Shown here: positions 38,273 to 48,101 of the stretch, piece by piece
Layout: each line of letters begins with the position of its first letter
How positions within the stretch are numbered: position 1 is the first letter of the stretch
Source: Mycolicibacterium malmesburyense
Lineage (GTDB): Bacteria; Actinomycetota; Actinomycetes; Mycobacteriales; Mycobacteriaceae
Direction: 5' to 3'
Assembly: GCF_001050015.1 (NCBI RefSeq)
Contig: NZ_CVTB01000233.1
Span: forward strand, 1 to 64,000
DNA: 64,000 bases
Translations under genes and position numbers: made by a program
The notes under the pieces: generated by a model
The model's database searches: none
What the model was told of the DNA's origin: nothing
The model's input: the letters and a program-made list of their open reading frames with translations, nothing else

Positions 38273-38716
38273 TCAGACCAAACCCGTCGCGTCGAACACC
38301 CACGACATGTCGGCGTTGGCGAAGTCCTCCAGCCACGTCGGCGGCGCGTTGTTGGCCAGCGCGCCCATGTCCCAGTAGTCCTTCCACAGGGTGATCTTGC
38401 CGTTCTCGACACGATGCACGCTGACGAACTGGAGGACAGCGGATTCTCCGGTGGCCCAGTGCCATTCCTCGGAGTGCTCGTACATCACGTCGGTACCGTT
38501 GTCGATCATCACACCGTCGAAGTTCTCGTAGGAGGCCAGCGGCTCCAGACCGATCTTGAGCCGCTTGACGATGTTCTCCGGCCCGCGCGCGGCGGCCGTT
38601 GGACCCACGGGCATGTCGAGGTAGATGCAGTCGTCGGACAGGAAAGTCTTGACGCCCTCCCAGTCACGCGCCGACAGCGCCTTCCACATGCCGAGAACCG
38701 TATCCTCAAGAGACAC
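38273..38716 (-). CDS. Limonene-epoxide-hydrolase/SnoaL-like protein
   Basis: This 147-residue cone-shaped NTF2-fold protein has LEH-type wording (MSLEDTVLGMWKALSARDWEG, RVENGKITLWKDYWDM). The Asp and Arg positions fit an epoxide hydrolase, but I cannot confirm the Asp-Arg-Asp triad. The substrate is likely a hydrophobic epoxide or polyketide-like ring. The GTG overlaps the end of the amidohydrolase gene by 11 bases, so the two form an operon. Confidence 0.82.
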   Translation of the reverse strand: MSLEDTVLGMWKALSARDWEGVKTFLSDDCIYLDMPVGPTAAARGPENIVKRLKIGLEPLASYENFDGVMIDNGTDVMYEHSEEWHWATGESAVLQFVSVHRVENGKITLWKDYWDMGALANNAPPTWLEDFANADMSWVFDATGLV

Positions 38717-40496
38717 TGGTCAATTCACCTTTCTGTTGGGCGGGCGCAGGGGACTTGTGCGCTGCGCGCAGGAATCGCCCGGTCCGCCGGTTACCGACGA
38801 GCTCGGTCGGCTTGCCGTCCAGGAAGACCGCCCGGCCACCGACGAACACCGCCGCGACGGTCTCGTCGTTGCGGTTGACCATGCGGGACAGCCCGCCGTA
38901 CTGGTCGACGGCTTCCTCTGCGTAGCGGTCCAGCGATTCGTCGAGGTGCTCGGGGTCGATGATCACGACGTCGGCCCGATCGCCGATGCGCAGATGGCCG
39001 GCATCGAGGCGGTACCAGTCGGCCAGCTCTCCGGTGAGCCGGTGCACCGCGTGTTCGACTGTCATGAACGGTTTCCCGGCCCGTTCGGCGCTGCGCACGT
39101 GGCACAGCAGCCGCAGGCCCATGTTGTAGAACGCCATGTTGCGCAGATGCGCGCCGGCGTCGGAGAAGCCCATCTGGATACCCGAGTCCGCGGCGAGCTT
39201 CCTCAACACCTCGGGGCGATGGTTCGAGATCGTCGTGCGCCAGCGCAGCGCCGTACCGTGTTCGAGCACCAGATCGAGGAAGGCGTCGACGGGATGCACC
39301 CCGCCGCGGTCCCGACCGACCTGGCCGAACGACTTACCGACGACCGAATTGTCCGGGCACCCGACGATCTCGGCGTCGAAGAAGTCGCGCTGCCACACCC
39401 GGATGCCGAGCTTGCTCTCGTATTCCTTGCGGAACCGGCGGCGGTAGGCCGCATCCCGCATCAACTCGTTGCGCTCGACTTCGTCGCGCAGGTGCAGGGC
39501 CGCGGCGCCCGCGCCGAACTCCTCGAAGACCACCAGATCGATGCCGTCGGCATAGACCTCGAACGGCACCGGCAGGTGCTGCCAGCGGAAGGTCCCGCCG
39601 AGCCTGTTGACCAGCCGCGCGGCCGGCCCCAGGGCGTGGATGCTGTACGGGTTCGACTTCACGTCCGCGGCCGACAACAGGCTGGTCTTGAGCGGATTAC
39701 GGATGATGCCCAGTGACTGTGCCAGCTGTGATCCGAGGTTGAGCGGGTTCTGAATGTCGGGACCGGACTGCAGGATTCGACCGGTGCGGCGCAGCAGTGC
39801 CTTCAACCGGCGGAGTTCACGCGGTTTGGCGTAGGTCGACGGGAGAGTCCTCGAGCGACACACATCGCCGTCGAGCTTGTCGAAAAGCAGTTGCTGCGAG
39901 GACATGCCGACGAATCCGGCCTTGAGCGCCTCGGACAGCCAGCACTCCATCTGGGCCTGCTCAGACCTGGTCGGGCGCACGTCTTTCCGGGTGGCCCGGT
40001 CGAGCCCCATGGTCGCGGCGCGCATATCGGAGTGTCCGATGAACGCGGCGACGTTGGGGCCTAGGGGCCGCGACTCCAGCGCCTGGATGTACTCCTCGCA
40101 GTTCGTCCACGTCTTGTGGTTCTCGACCGCGGCGATCACGTGATCGCGGGGAATCGCCTCAACCCGGCCGAAGATGTCGCCCGCATCGCCGGCGTCGACG
40201 TGCACCGTCGACAGCGAGCAGGACCCGAGCATCACCGTGGTCACGCCGTGTCGCAGCGACTCGGCGAGCGCGGGACCGTTGAGCACCTCCACGTCGTAGT
40301 GGGTGTGGACGTCGAGCATTCCCGGTACGACCCACTTGCCGGCGGCGTCGATGATCTGTGGGCAGCCGGTCGCGTCGAGGTCATTCGGGCTGACCGCCAC
40401 GACGCGGCCCCCGCGGATGCCCAGATTACGAATCGCCGACGGGGCCCCGGTGCCGTCGAACCAGCGGCCGTTGCGGATGATCGTGTCGTAGGTCAC
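38706..40496 (-). CDS. D-aminoacylase-type amidohydrolase
   Basis: This 596-residue metallo-dependent hydrolase begins IRNGRWFDGTGAPS, with the metal site DVHTHYD and a later FSDAGAH. The family includes N-acyl-D-amino-acid deacylases. It would cleave an amide in the cytosol. The substrate is unknown, and the downstream LEH-like gene suggests a xenobiotic or lipid pathway. The start is the GTG at 40496. A palindrome at 40544-40561 lies in its promoter region. Confidence 0.88.
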   Translation of the reverse strand: MTYDTIIRNGRWFDGTGAPSAIRNLGIRGGRVVAVSPNDLDATGCPQIIDAAGKWVVPGMLDVHTHYDVEVLNGPALAESLRHGVTTVMLGSCSLSTVHVDAGDAGDIFGRVEAIPRDHVIAAVENHKTWTNCEEYIQALESRPLGPNVAAFIGHSDMRAATMGLDRATRKDVRPTRSEQAQMECWLSEALKAGFVGMSSQQLLFDKLDGDVCRSRTLPSTYAKPRELRRLKALLRRTGRILQSGPDIQNPLNLGSQLAQSLGIIRNPLKTSLLSAADVKSNPYSIHALGPAARLVNRLGGTFRWQHLPVPFEVYADGIDLVVFEEFGAGAAALHLRDEVERNELMRDAAYRRRFRKEYESKLGIRVWQRDFFDAEIVGCPDNSVVGKSFGQVGRDRGGVHPVDAFLDLVLEHGTALRWRTTISNHRPEVLRKLAADSGIQMGFSDAGAHLRNMAFYNMGLRLLCHVRSAERAGKPFMTVEHAVHRLTGELADWYRLDAGHLRIGDRADVVIIDPEHLDESLDRYAEEAVDQYGGLSRMVNRNDETVAAVFVGGRAVFLDGKPTELVGNRRTGRFLRAAHKSPAPAQQKGELTSVS

Positions 40497-40543
40497 CCCG
40501 TCATAGAACAGCGCTTCAATTAGCCTGTCAACGAATTGTGTGA

Positions 40544-40561
40544 ACAGATTCTAGATACTGT
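40544..40561. promoter_or_regulatory. 18-base palindrome between the amidohydrolase and dienelactone hydrolase genes
   Basis: ACAGATTCTAGATACTGT is symmetric at 14 of 18 positions (ACAGnnTCTAGAnnCTGT). It lies 48 bases upstream of the amidohydrolase start, a typical position for a TetR- or GntR-like repressor. No regulator gene is adjacent. Confidence 0.5.
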
Positions 40562-40642
40562 CTACTAATGGCGCTGACCTGCGTTGTTCTCGCAGCTCAA
40601 GGTGGGTTCCGATGACGCCGCCATCGGGGCATACTCACGAAC

Positions 40643-41557
40643 GTGACCCCCTTACAGCGGTACATCGCCGAAGAGATCGCGACCGATCACGCCGATGGGC
40701 TGCTATCCCGACGTGAAGCGCTGCGCCGACTGGCGCTGCTGGGCATCGGCACCGCGGGCGCTACGGCGTTGTTCGCCGCGTGCAGCCAGAACCGCGAGCC
40801 ATCGGCCGACGCCCCGGCCACGTCGAGCGGCGCCGCCACCGCCAGCGCCCCGCCGCCCGGCGACGAGGGCAGCGCCGTGCCCACCACGCCGATCACCTGG
40901 CCCGGCCCCCGCGGTGAACTCCAAGGCGCGTGGGCCGAGGCGCCGAACGCCCGCGGCGGTGTCCTCGTGATTCACGAGAACAAGGGCCTGAACGACCACA
41001 TCCGTTCGGTCGCGGGCCGGTTCGCGGGTGCCGGCTACTCCGCGTTGGCGATCGACCTGCTCTCGGCGCAGGGCGGAACCGCCACCTACGCCGATCCCGC
41101 CGAGGCGACGGCTGCCCTGGGCAAGATCCCGCCGGAAGAGGGGATCGCGGATCTGAGATCGGGCATCGATGAACTGCAGCGGCGTGTGCCCGACAATAAG
41201 GTCGCGGCGGTCGGCTTCTGCATGGGCGGCGGTTACGTGTGGAGACTGCTTGCCGCCGGCGAACCGCGGTTGTCGGCAGCTGTCCCGTTCTACGGCCCGA
41301 CACCCGACAACCCTGACTTCTCCGGCTCCAAAGACGTTGCGGTACTGGGGATCTATGCAGATCAAGATCAACGGGTGAACGCCACCGAGCCCGTCGCGCG
41401 CGCGGCGCTGGAGAAGGCCGGCATGGTCTTCGAGTTGGTCACCGAACCCGACGCCAACCACGCGTTCTTCAACGACACCGGCCAGCGGTACAGTGCGACC
41501 GCCGCCGCGGACGCGTGGCGCCGCGTGCAGGACTGGTTCTCCCGCTACGTCGACTGA
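40643..41557 (+). CDS. Exported dienelactone-hydrolase-family lipoprotein
   Basis: This 304-residue alpha/beta hydrolase has a Tat-like lipoprotein signal (SRREALRRLALLG, then lipobox LFAAC). A Ser/Ala/Pro linker leads to the DLH domain. Its triad is Cys in VGFCMGGGY, Asp in IYADQDQRV and His in DANHAFF. It probably acts outside the membrane on lactones or esters. CATACT lies seven bases before the GTG, so it is leaderless. Confidence 0.87.
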   Translation: MTPLQRYIAEEIATDHADGLLSRREALRRLALLGIGTAGATALFAACSQNREPSADAPATSSGAATASAPPPGDEGSAVPTTPITWPGPRGELQGAWAEAPNARGGVLVIHENKGLNDHIRSVAGRFAGAGYSALAIDLLSAQGGTATYADPAEATAALGKIPPEEGIADLRSGIDELQRRVPDNKVAAVGFCMGGGYVWRLLAAGEPRLSAAVPFYGPTPDNPDFSGSKDVAVLGIYADQDQRVNATEPVARAALEKAGMVFELVTEPDANHAFFNDTGQRYSATAAADAWRRVQDWFSRYVD

Positions 41558-41633
41558 CGTCTGGGCACGCTCTTCGCCCACCACCTGCGCCAAGGGCGGG
41601 CGTAAACGGGGGACAGTGGCCTACGATCCGGAG

Positions 41634-42032
41634 ATGATCCGGTCGCTGATGGTCGCGGTCTTCACCGTCACCCTGAGTTTCACGCCGCTCACCGCGGTGG
41701 CCGGCGCCGAACCGGCCGATCCGCCGTGCACCTTCACCCTCTCCACGCCGCACGTCGTCGACGTGTCGGGCACGGCCATGGTGGCGGTGACGATGACGCC
41801 TGGTGACTGCACAGGCGGCACCCCGTACCAGTCGATCGCCTGCGTCGAGATCCAGGGCGGCCCGGGACCCGAGAACTGCGTTCAGAACAACGGTCTGTTG
41901 ACGGCGCGGGTGTACTACTCGCCGTACCAGCCGGGCGCGACGTACGTGGCCACCGGCCGGGGCTGCGCGACGGCGGGCAATCCGCCCGAACCCGTCTGCC
42001 AACCGACGGGGCCGCTCACCGCCACGCTCTAG
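41634..42032 (+). CDS. Small secreted protein, 132 aa
   Basis: A clear signal peptide (SLMVAVFTVTLSFTPLTAVA, cleaved near AGA/EP) is followed by a small mature domain of about 107 residues with six Cys. I do not recognise the fold. TACGAT lies six bases before the ATG, suggesting a leaderless message. Confidence 0.78.
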   Translation: MIRSLMVAVFTVTLSFTPLTAVAGAEPADPPCTFTLSTPHVVDVSGTAMVAVTMTPGDCTGGTPYQSIACVEIQGGPGPENCVQNNGLLTARVYYSPYQPGATYVATGRGCATAGNPPEPVCQPTGPLTATL

Positions 42033-42191
42033 CGTCACGCCGCCAGGACATCGCCACCGAGATCAGTTCGATTGTGTAAGAACGATTCACGAGGACCGAT
42101 CTTCTCTGCGATCGGCGTCGAAGGCGTCGTCAGGCTGATCGACCGGCGTTTGCCACAACTGCGGACGAGCAGCTACTTCTGAGCGCGCGCC

Positions 42192-42217
42192 GTTTAGACA
42201 GGCTCCCGCCCGGGCAC
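42192..42217 (+). promoter_or_regulatory. Possible SigF-type promoter
   Basis: GTTT (42192-42195), 16 bases, then GGGCAC (42212-42217) approaches the mycobacterial SigF consensus GGTTT-N15-17-GGGTAT. It precedes the coiled-coil membrane protein. The -10 differs at two positions. Confidence 0.3.
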
Positions 42218-42273
42218 ACGCAGAATTACCGGGTTCGTCAATGAGCCGGCTCGACAAACTCAGAGGAGCCGAC

Positions 42274-42753
42274 ATGGATAACAACGCCATCGTGTGGATC
42301 ATCGTCGCCATTGCTGTCATCGCCGCGATCGTGCTGGTGGCGGTCCTGGCACGCAATGCGCGCAACAAGCGCCGCCGCCTCGAGGCCGAGCGTCTCCGCA
42401 CAGAGGTCGATCAGAAATCGCAGCATCTTCAAAAACGCGAGACCGTGGCTCAGGAAACCGAGGCACGCGCCCGCGCAGCGCAGGCCGAGGCGGAGGCGAA
42501 AGCCGCCGAGGCGGCCCGCTTGCAGGATGCCGCAAGCACGCACCGCGACGCGGTGAACACCAAGCGCGACGAACTCGACGAACAACGCGCCCGCGCCGAC
42601 GCCCTGGACCCGAACACCCGCGCGTCCGAACCGATCGCCGATACGACGCATACCAAGACGGACGGTGTGCGAGACGATTTCACCGCGCGGTCCGACCAGA
42701 GCACCGTGCGTCCCGACCACACCCGGGCCCCCGAGCAGCAGCACCGGCCGTGA
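42274..42753 (+). CDS. Single-pass membrane protein with coiled coil
   Basis: This 159-residue protein has one N-terminal helix (IVWIIVAIAVIAAIVLVAVL) followed by RNARNKRRR and a long Ala/Glu/Gln-rich helix (to about residue 110) that should form a coiled coil. The end is polar. AGAGGAG precedes the ATG. Unknown function, perhaps a membrane-tethered stress or division factor. Its stop overlaps the next gene start (GTGA). Confidence 0.82.
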   Translation: MDNNAIVWIIVAIAVIAAIVLVAVLARNARNKRRRLEAERLRTEVDQKSQHLQKRETVAQETEARARAAQAEAEAKAAEAARLQDAASTHRDAVNTKRDELDEQRARADALDPNTRASEPIADTTHTKTDGVRDDFTARSDQSTVRPDHTRAPEQQHRP

Positions 42754-43448
42754 CCGGCGGTGCCGATAGCGCATCCGCGGTGCTGTTCGACATCGACGGC
42801 ACGCTCGTCGACTCGAACTATCTGCACGTGCACGCTTGGTACCGCGCGTTCGAGGAGGCCGGCCACCCCGTAGAGGCCTGGCGCATCCACCGCTCGATCG
42901 GGATGGACGGCACGACGCTGGTCGCGACGCTCGCGCCCGATGCCGATACGGACGCCCGCAGCCAGGCCAAGGACCTGCACTCGCGCTACTACAAGGAGTT
43001 GGCGCCGCACCTCAGGCGATTGCCGGGTGCGCGGGAATTGCTCGAGGCCGTGCACAAACTCGACATCCGAGTCGTGCTGGCGACGTCGGCACCCGAAGAG
43101 GAGCTGTCGATGCTGCGCGAGGTGCTCGCCAGCGACCACCTGGTCTACGCGGTGACGTCGTCGGAGGACGTGGACACCGCTAAGCCCGAACCCGACATCG
43201 TCGAGATCGCCCTCGAGCGCGCCGGGGTCACGGCCGCTCACGCAGTGTTCATCGGTGACACCGTCTGGGACGTGGAGGCCTGTAAGCGCGCAGGGGTGGA
43301 CAGCCTCGCGGTGCTCAGCGGGGGAGTGTCCCGGGGCGAGCTCGAAAAGGCCGGAGCACAACGCGTTTTCGAGCATCCCTTGGAGCTGTGCCAGCACCTC
43401 GACGACACTCCGGTCGCCGCGCTGGCCAACATCGTGGGCGCCCGCTGA
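42750..43448 (+). CDS. HAD-family phosphatase/phosphoglucomutase-like
   Basis: This 232-residue HAD hydrolase has motif I FDIDGTLVDSN (nucleophile Asp), motif II VLATSAP, motif III around AKPEPDI and motif IV IGDTVWDVEACKRAGV. The family includes phosphoglycolate phosphatase and beta-phosphoglucomutase, and the alpha-helical cap (about 20-85) fits either. The substrate is unknown. It overlaps the coiled-coil gene by four bases. Confidence 0.9.
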   Translation: MTGGADSASAVLFDIDGTLVDSNYLHVHAWYRAFEEAGHPVEAWRIHRSIGMDGTTLVATLAPDADTDARSQAKDLHSRYYKELAPHLRRLPGARELLEAVHKLDIRVVLATSAPEEELSMLREVLASDHLVYAVTSSEDVDTAKPEPDIVEIALERAGVTAAHAVFIGDTVWDVEACKRAGVDSLAVLSGGVSRGELEKAGAQRVFEHPLELCQHLDDTPVAALANIVGAR

Positions 43449-43460
43449 GCGACGCCCGAC

Positions 43461-44561
43461 TCAACGGGGCAGCGCGTACCGCAGGATCGCCGCGACGCCG
43501 TCGGCCGGGTCGATGCGCTCGTCGGTGCGGATCAATGCGGCACCGGTGTTGATCGCCGCCATCGGCAGCGCCTCGTCGGCACGCAGGGTCTGGCTGGGCG
43601 CGGCGCCGAGTTCGGACACGACGTTCGCGTTCGGCGCGATCGTGGTCAGGTCGTCACCGGCCACGACGGTCGCATCGCCGACGTCGCCGATGATCAGGGT
43701 CTCGACCGCACCCGCGCGCAGCGCCGCCGTCACACCGTCCAAACCCTCGGTGGCCAAGCCTTGGCCGCGACCGAGTTCGGCGGTGAAGCGTTGCGCGGCA
43801 TCGTCGATTTCGGCCACCCGGCGACGCGCAAACTCCTGGTCGATCGCGTGCCGCAGATCCTCGTCGTCGAATCCGCTGTGGCGTGCCCCGACGTTCACGT
43901 CCACCACCAGCGAGGCGACCCGCTCAGGTAAATCAGCGGTGAGGTCACTGCGAGACTGCACCTCGCCGACGACGAACACGACATCGGGCCGGGCGTCGTC
44001 GACCAACGTCGTCAACTGGACGGTGACGGCGCGGATGTTCTGTTGGCGCGCGCCCTCGCTGGCCCGCTGCGGATCGCCGTAGCCCGGAGTCTCCGCACCC
44101 GAGGCTTTGTGCACCGGATAAGCGTCACCGTCGACGGTGTCTGACACCGCGGTGCCCTCGCGAAACAGCGTGATGTCGCCGCCCTCGTGGTCGACGATGA
44201 CGACCGCGTACGTGGGCCGGTCCAGACCGTGCTCGACGACCGGCACGATGTAGGGCAGCGCCGAAACGCGGACGACGGGTTCCATGGGCCGAAGGAGGTG
44301 TTCATTGACCAGGACGCCCTCCGCGCTGGCCACGACCGCGCGTCCACTCGGCCCGACGGGGGGAACCGCATCCGAGACGGCCTGCTCGATGCTGTCCGTC
44401 ACCGCCGGATCGGCGCCCTGCCGTTCCAGCTGCTCGCGCAGCGAGCGCCACTTGAGCTCCATCAGGGCGGCGGCGTCCGCGGTGTTGTGGGAGTCGTCGA
44501 AGTACACCGACGCATACGGGCCGGTCGACGTCAGCAGAGTACGAAAGTGTTCGGGATGCAT
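43461..44561 (-). CDS. Vms1/eRF1-like (Rv2629-like) protein
   Basis: This 366-residue protein matches Rv2629 (for example ASVYFDDSHNT, VNEHLLRPM, AVRTDER-like ends, ADEALPMAAINTGAALI and LRYAL). Its fold relates to the release-factor eRF1/Vms1 peptidyl-tRNA hydrolase-like family. Rv2629 is dormancy-associated in M. tuberculosis. I did not find a DosR box or a convincing promoter in the upstream 160 bases. Role in ribosome rescue is inferred. Confidence 0.85.
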   Translation of the reverse strand: MHPEHFRTLLTSTGPYASVYFDDSHNTADAAALMELKWRSLREQLERQGADPAVTDSIEQAVSDAVPPVGPSGRAVVASAEGVLVNEHLLRPMEPVVRVSALPYIVPVVEHGLDRPTYAVVIVDHEGGDITLFREGTAVSDTVDGDAYPVHKASGAETPGYGDPQRASEGARQQNIRAVTVQLTTLVDDARPDVVFVVGEVQSRSDLTADLPERVASLVVDVNVGARHSGFDDEDLRHAIDQEFARRRVAEIDDAAQRFTAELGRGQGLATEGLDGVTAALRAGAVETLIIGDVGDATVVAGDDLTTIAPNANVVSELGAAPSQTLRADEALPMAAINTGAALIRTDERIDPADGVAAILRYALPR

Positions 44562-44726
44562 AACAGTTGGCTACCCACGCAGCAGCTGACGACACAGTCG
44601 TTTGAGGTCGCGGTCGAGCGCTCCTGAGATTCGGTCCACTCTCCGGGTGCTTAACGGGTTAGTTGCCCTCACTCGGTACGTGGAATCAACCCGGTAATGG
44701 TAGATGCCGCCCCGTCGATCACGAAC

Positions 44727-46037
44727 TCAGCGTGGCGGCGTCCAGGACACCGGTAAACGCTTGATCCCGTGGATGAACGGCGACAGCAGTCGCGACGGTT
44801 CCTCGGTGGCGGCGATGTCGGGTATCTGCCGGTGCAACTCCTCGAAGACGACGCTGATCTCTCGTCGGGCGAGGTTGGCGCCCAGGCAGAAATGCGCGCC
44901 GCCGCCGCCGAAACCGGCATGCGGATTGGGATTGCGTGTCACGTCGAACGTCCAGGGGTCGGCGAACTTGTCCTCGTCCCGGTTCGCCGAGCAGTACCAC
45001 AGTGTCGCCTTGTCGCCGGCGGCCATCTTGACCCCGCTGAGTTCGCAGTCCTCGGTGAGCGTGCGGCGCATGTAGTTCACCGGGAACGCCCACCGGACGA
45101 TCTCCTCGACGGCGGTGGGGGCGACGGCCTCGTAGTCCGACCACCACCGCTCACGCTCGCGGGGGTAGCGGGTGAGCGCCAACACGCCGTGGCTGATCGC
45201 GTTGCGGGTGGTCTCATTGCCCGCGACCACCAGCAGGATGAAGAACGACGCGATCTCGGCCGACGTCAGACGCTCACCGTCGACCTCGGCCTCCACCAGC
45301 GCGGTCGTCAGATCGTCGTGAGGGTGGGCGCGACGGTCCTCGGCGTGCGCGGTCGCATAGGCGCCGATGTCCATCGCGACCTTGACGAACTCCTCGTAGT
45401 CCTGGGCGATGTCCTTGTCGCCGAATCCGAGAATGACGTTGGTCCAGTGGAAGATCTGCTGATGGTCGTCCTCCGGGATGCCCATCATGTCGCAGATGAC
45501 CTGCAGTGGCAGCGGTCCGGCCAGTTCCGCGACTAGCTCACCGTGGCCGTCGGGATGTTCGGCGATCATCGTCTCGACGAGGCGCCGCGCGCGGTCCCGG
45601 ACCGAGGCCTCGGTGCGTGCCACCACTCTCGGGGTGAACGCCCGGCTGACGATGTTGCGCAGGCGCAGGTGTCGGGGGTCGTCGGTGACGATCATCGAGC
45701 CGAAGTACTCGCTCAGCTCCGGATTGGCGTCGTTGATCGTGATGCTCGGGCTCGAGCTGAAGATGTGCGGATGCCTGCTGGCGTACCAGACATCGTCGAA
45801 CTTCGTGAGCGCCCAGTGGCCCGGGCCCTCCTCGACCCCGGGGGTTTCCAACGGCTTGTGAAACGAGACCGGCGCCTCGCGGCGCAGCGTGGCGAAGGCG
45901 CCGTCGCGAAAGTCGTCGGGCTTGACCCAGAAGCTCCACGAGCTCAGGTCGACCTCGGACAGCGGCACCTCCGGCGGAGGGGCGCCGTTCTCCCTGACCA
46001 GGTGCGCACCGAAGGTGGGCGGTGTAGCGGTGTCCAC
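44727..46037 (-). CDS. cyp124: Cytochrome P450 CYP124-like
   Basis: This 436-residue cytochrome P450 has the haem loop GFGGGGAHFCLGANLARRE (Cys ligand), the I-helix VAGNETTRNA and ExxR in EEIVRW. Long stretches are nearly those of M. tuberculosis CYP124A1 (Rv2266), which omega-hydroxylates methyl-branched lipids and cholesterol side chains. The GTG lies seven bases after TACCCT, so it is leaderless. It is co-oriented with the SnoaL-like gene upstream. Confidence 0.9.
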   Translation of the reverse strand: MDTATPPTFGAHLVRENGAPPPEVPLSEVDLSSWSFWVKPDDFRDGAFATLRREAPVSFHKPLETPGVEEGPGHWALTKFDDVWYASRHPHIFSSSPSITINDANPELSEYFGSMIVTDDPRHLRLRNIVSRAFTPRVVARTEASVRDRARRLVETMIAEHPDGHGELVAELAGPLPLQVICDMMGIPEDDHQQIFHWTNVILGFGDKDIAQDYEEFVKVAMDIGAYATAHAEDRRAHPHDDLTTALVEAEVDGERLTSAEIASFFILLVVAGNETTRNAISHGVLALTRYPRERERWWSDYEAVAPTAVEEIVRWAFPVNYMRRTLTEDCELSGVKMAAGDKATLWYCSANRDEDKFADPWTFDVTRNPNPHAGFGGGGAHFCLGANLARREISVVFEELHRQIPDIAATEEPSRLLSPFIHGIKRLPVSWTPPR

Positions 46038-46099
46038 CCGTCCGAGGGTAGGCCGATATCGGCACGGGGAGGGCGATTCGGCCGCAGTGGCCAAATTGC

Positions 46100-46603
46100 C
46101 TACGGCAACTGCCAGTTCATGTTCGTGGCGAACGCGCGGGCGTCGTCGGAGAGCGTGCCCAGCTCGTGACAGCGCTGGATGTAGCCCTGCACCATCACCA
46201 GGAAGTTCATCGGGTTGTAGGCGTCCTCTTCGTAGCTCCACTTCCCGTCACCGGCGTACCTGAGCACGGTGATCACCGGGGTGCCGTGCACGCTGCCGTC
46301 GCCCGGGTCCTTCATCGTGTTGACGTTGCGGTTGATCACCCAACCCTTGTCGACGTCGATCGAGTACCACTCGACCGGATAGGAAGGCATCTCGCTGCCC
46401 GGGAACGTGTTCATCGTCGACACGATCCACTCGCGAATGGCTTCCCGCCCGGACATGTTGCCGAGGGCATGTTCGACGTAGGTCGCGTCCTCGGTGAAGT
46501 GGTCGGCATAGCTCGACCAGTCCCACGTCTTGCCGATGTCGACCACCGCGTCCTGATAGGCGTGGAACGCCTCGTCGATCTCTTCACGTGACCACTGACC
46601 CAT
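46100..46603 (-). CDS. SnoaL-like (NTF2-fold) protein
   Basis: This 167-residue protein has NTF2-fold wording (DWSSYADHFTEDATYVEHALG, REAIREWIVSTMN). Likely a small-molecule-binding or cyclase-like enzyme. The residues are not diagnostic of a reaction. GGGAG precedes the ATG at 46603. It is upstream of the P450, separated by 62 bases. Confidence 0.82.
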   Translation of the reverse strand: MGQWSREEIDEAFHAYQDAVVDIGKTWDWSSYADHFTEDATYVEHALGNMSGREAIREWIVSTMNTFPGSEMPSYPVEWYSIDVDKGWVINRNVNTMKDPGDGSVHGTPVITVLRYAGDGKWSYEEDAYNPMNFLVMVQGYIQRCHELGTLSDDARAFATNMNWQLP

Positions 46604-46672
46604 CGGAGACTCCCTCGGCTCGCGGCTGGACAGGCACCGTTCTACCAAAGATGCCGTGTCCCCGAGGCGATT

Positions 46673-48101
46673 TCACGAGACGGTCAATGTCCGCGTCTGC
46701 GACCAGATCCGCTCCCAGGGCTCACGGCGCTCGGTCATCAGGTACGCCCGCATCTCGTCACCGACCTCGCCGACGACCCGCGCATCGGCGAAGTACGGGC
46801 GCAGGACGTCCGGCTCGCGCCCGACGAAGAGCGCGGTGTCGCAGTCCTCGGACGGCGGCGGGAAGTAGCCGTAACTGCGGCTGATGCTGAACGCCTGCGG
46901 CAGGCCGTACCGATCCGCGTAGCCGTCGGCATAGGCGGCGACGATGTAGGACTCGCCGATCAGCGCCGTGCGGTCGCGCTGTTCGTCGGGTAACAGTTGT
47001 AAGGCGTCCGCGGCCCGGGCCGCGATCCGCTCGCCGGTTTCGTCGTCGACGATCACCACCGAAAGCGCCAGGGTCGCAACGGCCAACGCCGCGCTCGCCG
47101 CGTACAGCGGCACTACCAGCCAGCGCCGCCGCAGAGTGCCCGCGGCACGGCGCTGCTGCAACGCCAACGCACCGATCGCCGCCAGCGGTGCGTAGAGGCC
47201 CGCCAGATAGTAGGGTCGCCCGGCGGTGGCAACGAACAACACGAACAGCACCGCGAACGTCACCCCGAGGAACCGGTAGTCGCGCATCTGCGGATCACGC
47301 AGCCGCCACAGCCCGTAGAGCATCAGGGCGACACCGGCGACACCGGCGAACACGATGATCTGCACCGCGATGCTGAGCCGGCCGCCGTACAACGCCTCCG
47401 CCTCGCCGGCCACCACCGGGGCCATCTGCAGTTGCGGCCAGCCGTGGCCGGCCTGCCAGACCAGCGTCGGCGCCGCGATCAGCACCGCAATCCCGGCCGG
47501 CCCACAGCAGCGGCCTGCGCAACAACTCCCGCGGTCCGACCGCGGCGACCGCGGCGAGCAGCGCGACGCAGAGCACGATGACCTGAAACTTGGTGAGCGC
47601 GGCGACAGCGACGACCACACCGGCCGCGAGCAGCAGCCGGTCCTCGCGTAACCGGATCCAGCGCACGAGCAACCACACGAGCAGTAGCCACTGCACCGGT
47701 TCGAGCGAGTACGGCGTCAACCAGTGCCCGGCCAGCGCGGTCCAGATCGCGGTGGCCTGCGCGGCCGCGGTGAAACCCTGTGCACGCCGGTCACATCCGA
47801 GTTCACGCGCGATCAGTCCCGCGAGCACGACGGCGCCGGCGGTGGCGAGCACCACGGGAATGCGCAGGGCGACGAGCGATCCCGGCACGAGGATGTCCAT
47901 CACCGCGGCGAGCGCGGGCGCGAGCGGCGGTTGATCCGCTGACCCCCAGTCGAGGTGATTGCGGCCGATCGCCAGCATGTACACCTCGTCGAACCAGTAG
48001 TCCTTTCCCAAAATACCTGCAGTGCAGTGAATTAGAGCGGTCACCGCGGCAATGGCCACCACAACGGATGTGGCGAATCCGAAGATGGGCCGAGAACGCA
48101 T
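46673..48101 (-). pseudogene. GT39-type membrane glycosyltransferase, frameshifted
   Basis: The N-terminal half holds the membrane glycosyltransferase signature (DYWFDEVYMLAIGRNHLDWG, then ADQPPLAPALA) and several helices. At about 47495 it runs into a repeat GGCCGGCCGG. After it the frame that makes sense is AGIAVLIAAPTLVWQAGHGW, about 270 residues to the stop at 46673. An inserted GGCC or a two-base loss would explain it. The product would be about 475 residues if restored. The start may be ATG 48101 or GTG 48110. Confidence 0.8.

Noticed and set aside
44562..44726. DosR box or SigF promoter before the Rv2629-like gene
   Set aside because: Rv2629 is dormancy-associated, so I looked for the GGGACT-type palindrome and found none. 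A GGGTAG near 44571 lacks a convincing -35.
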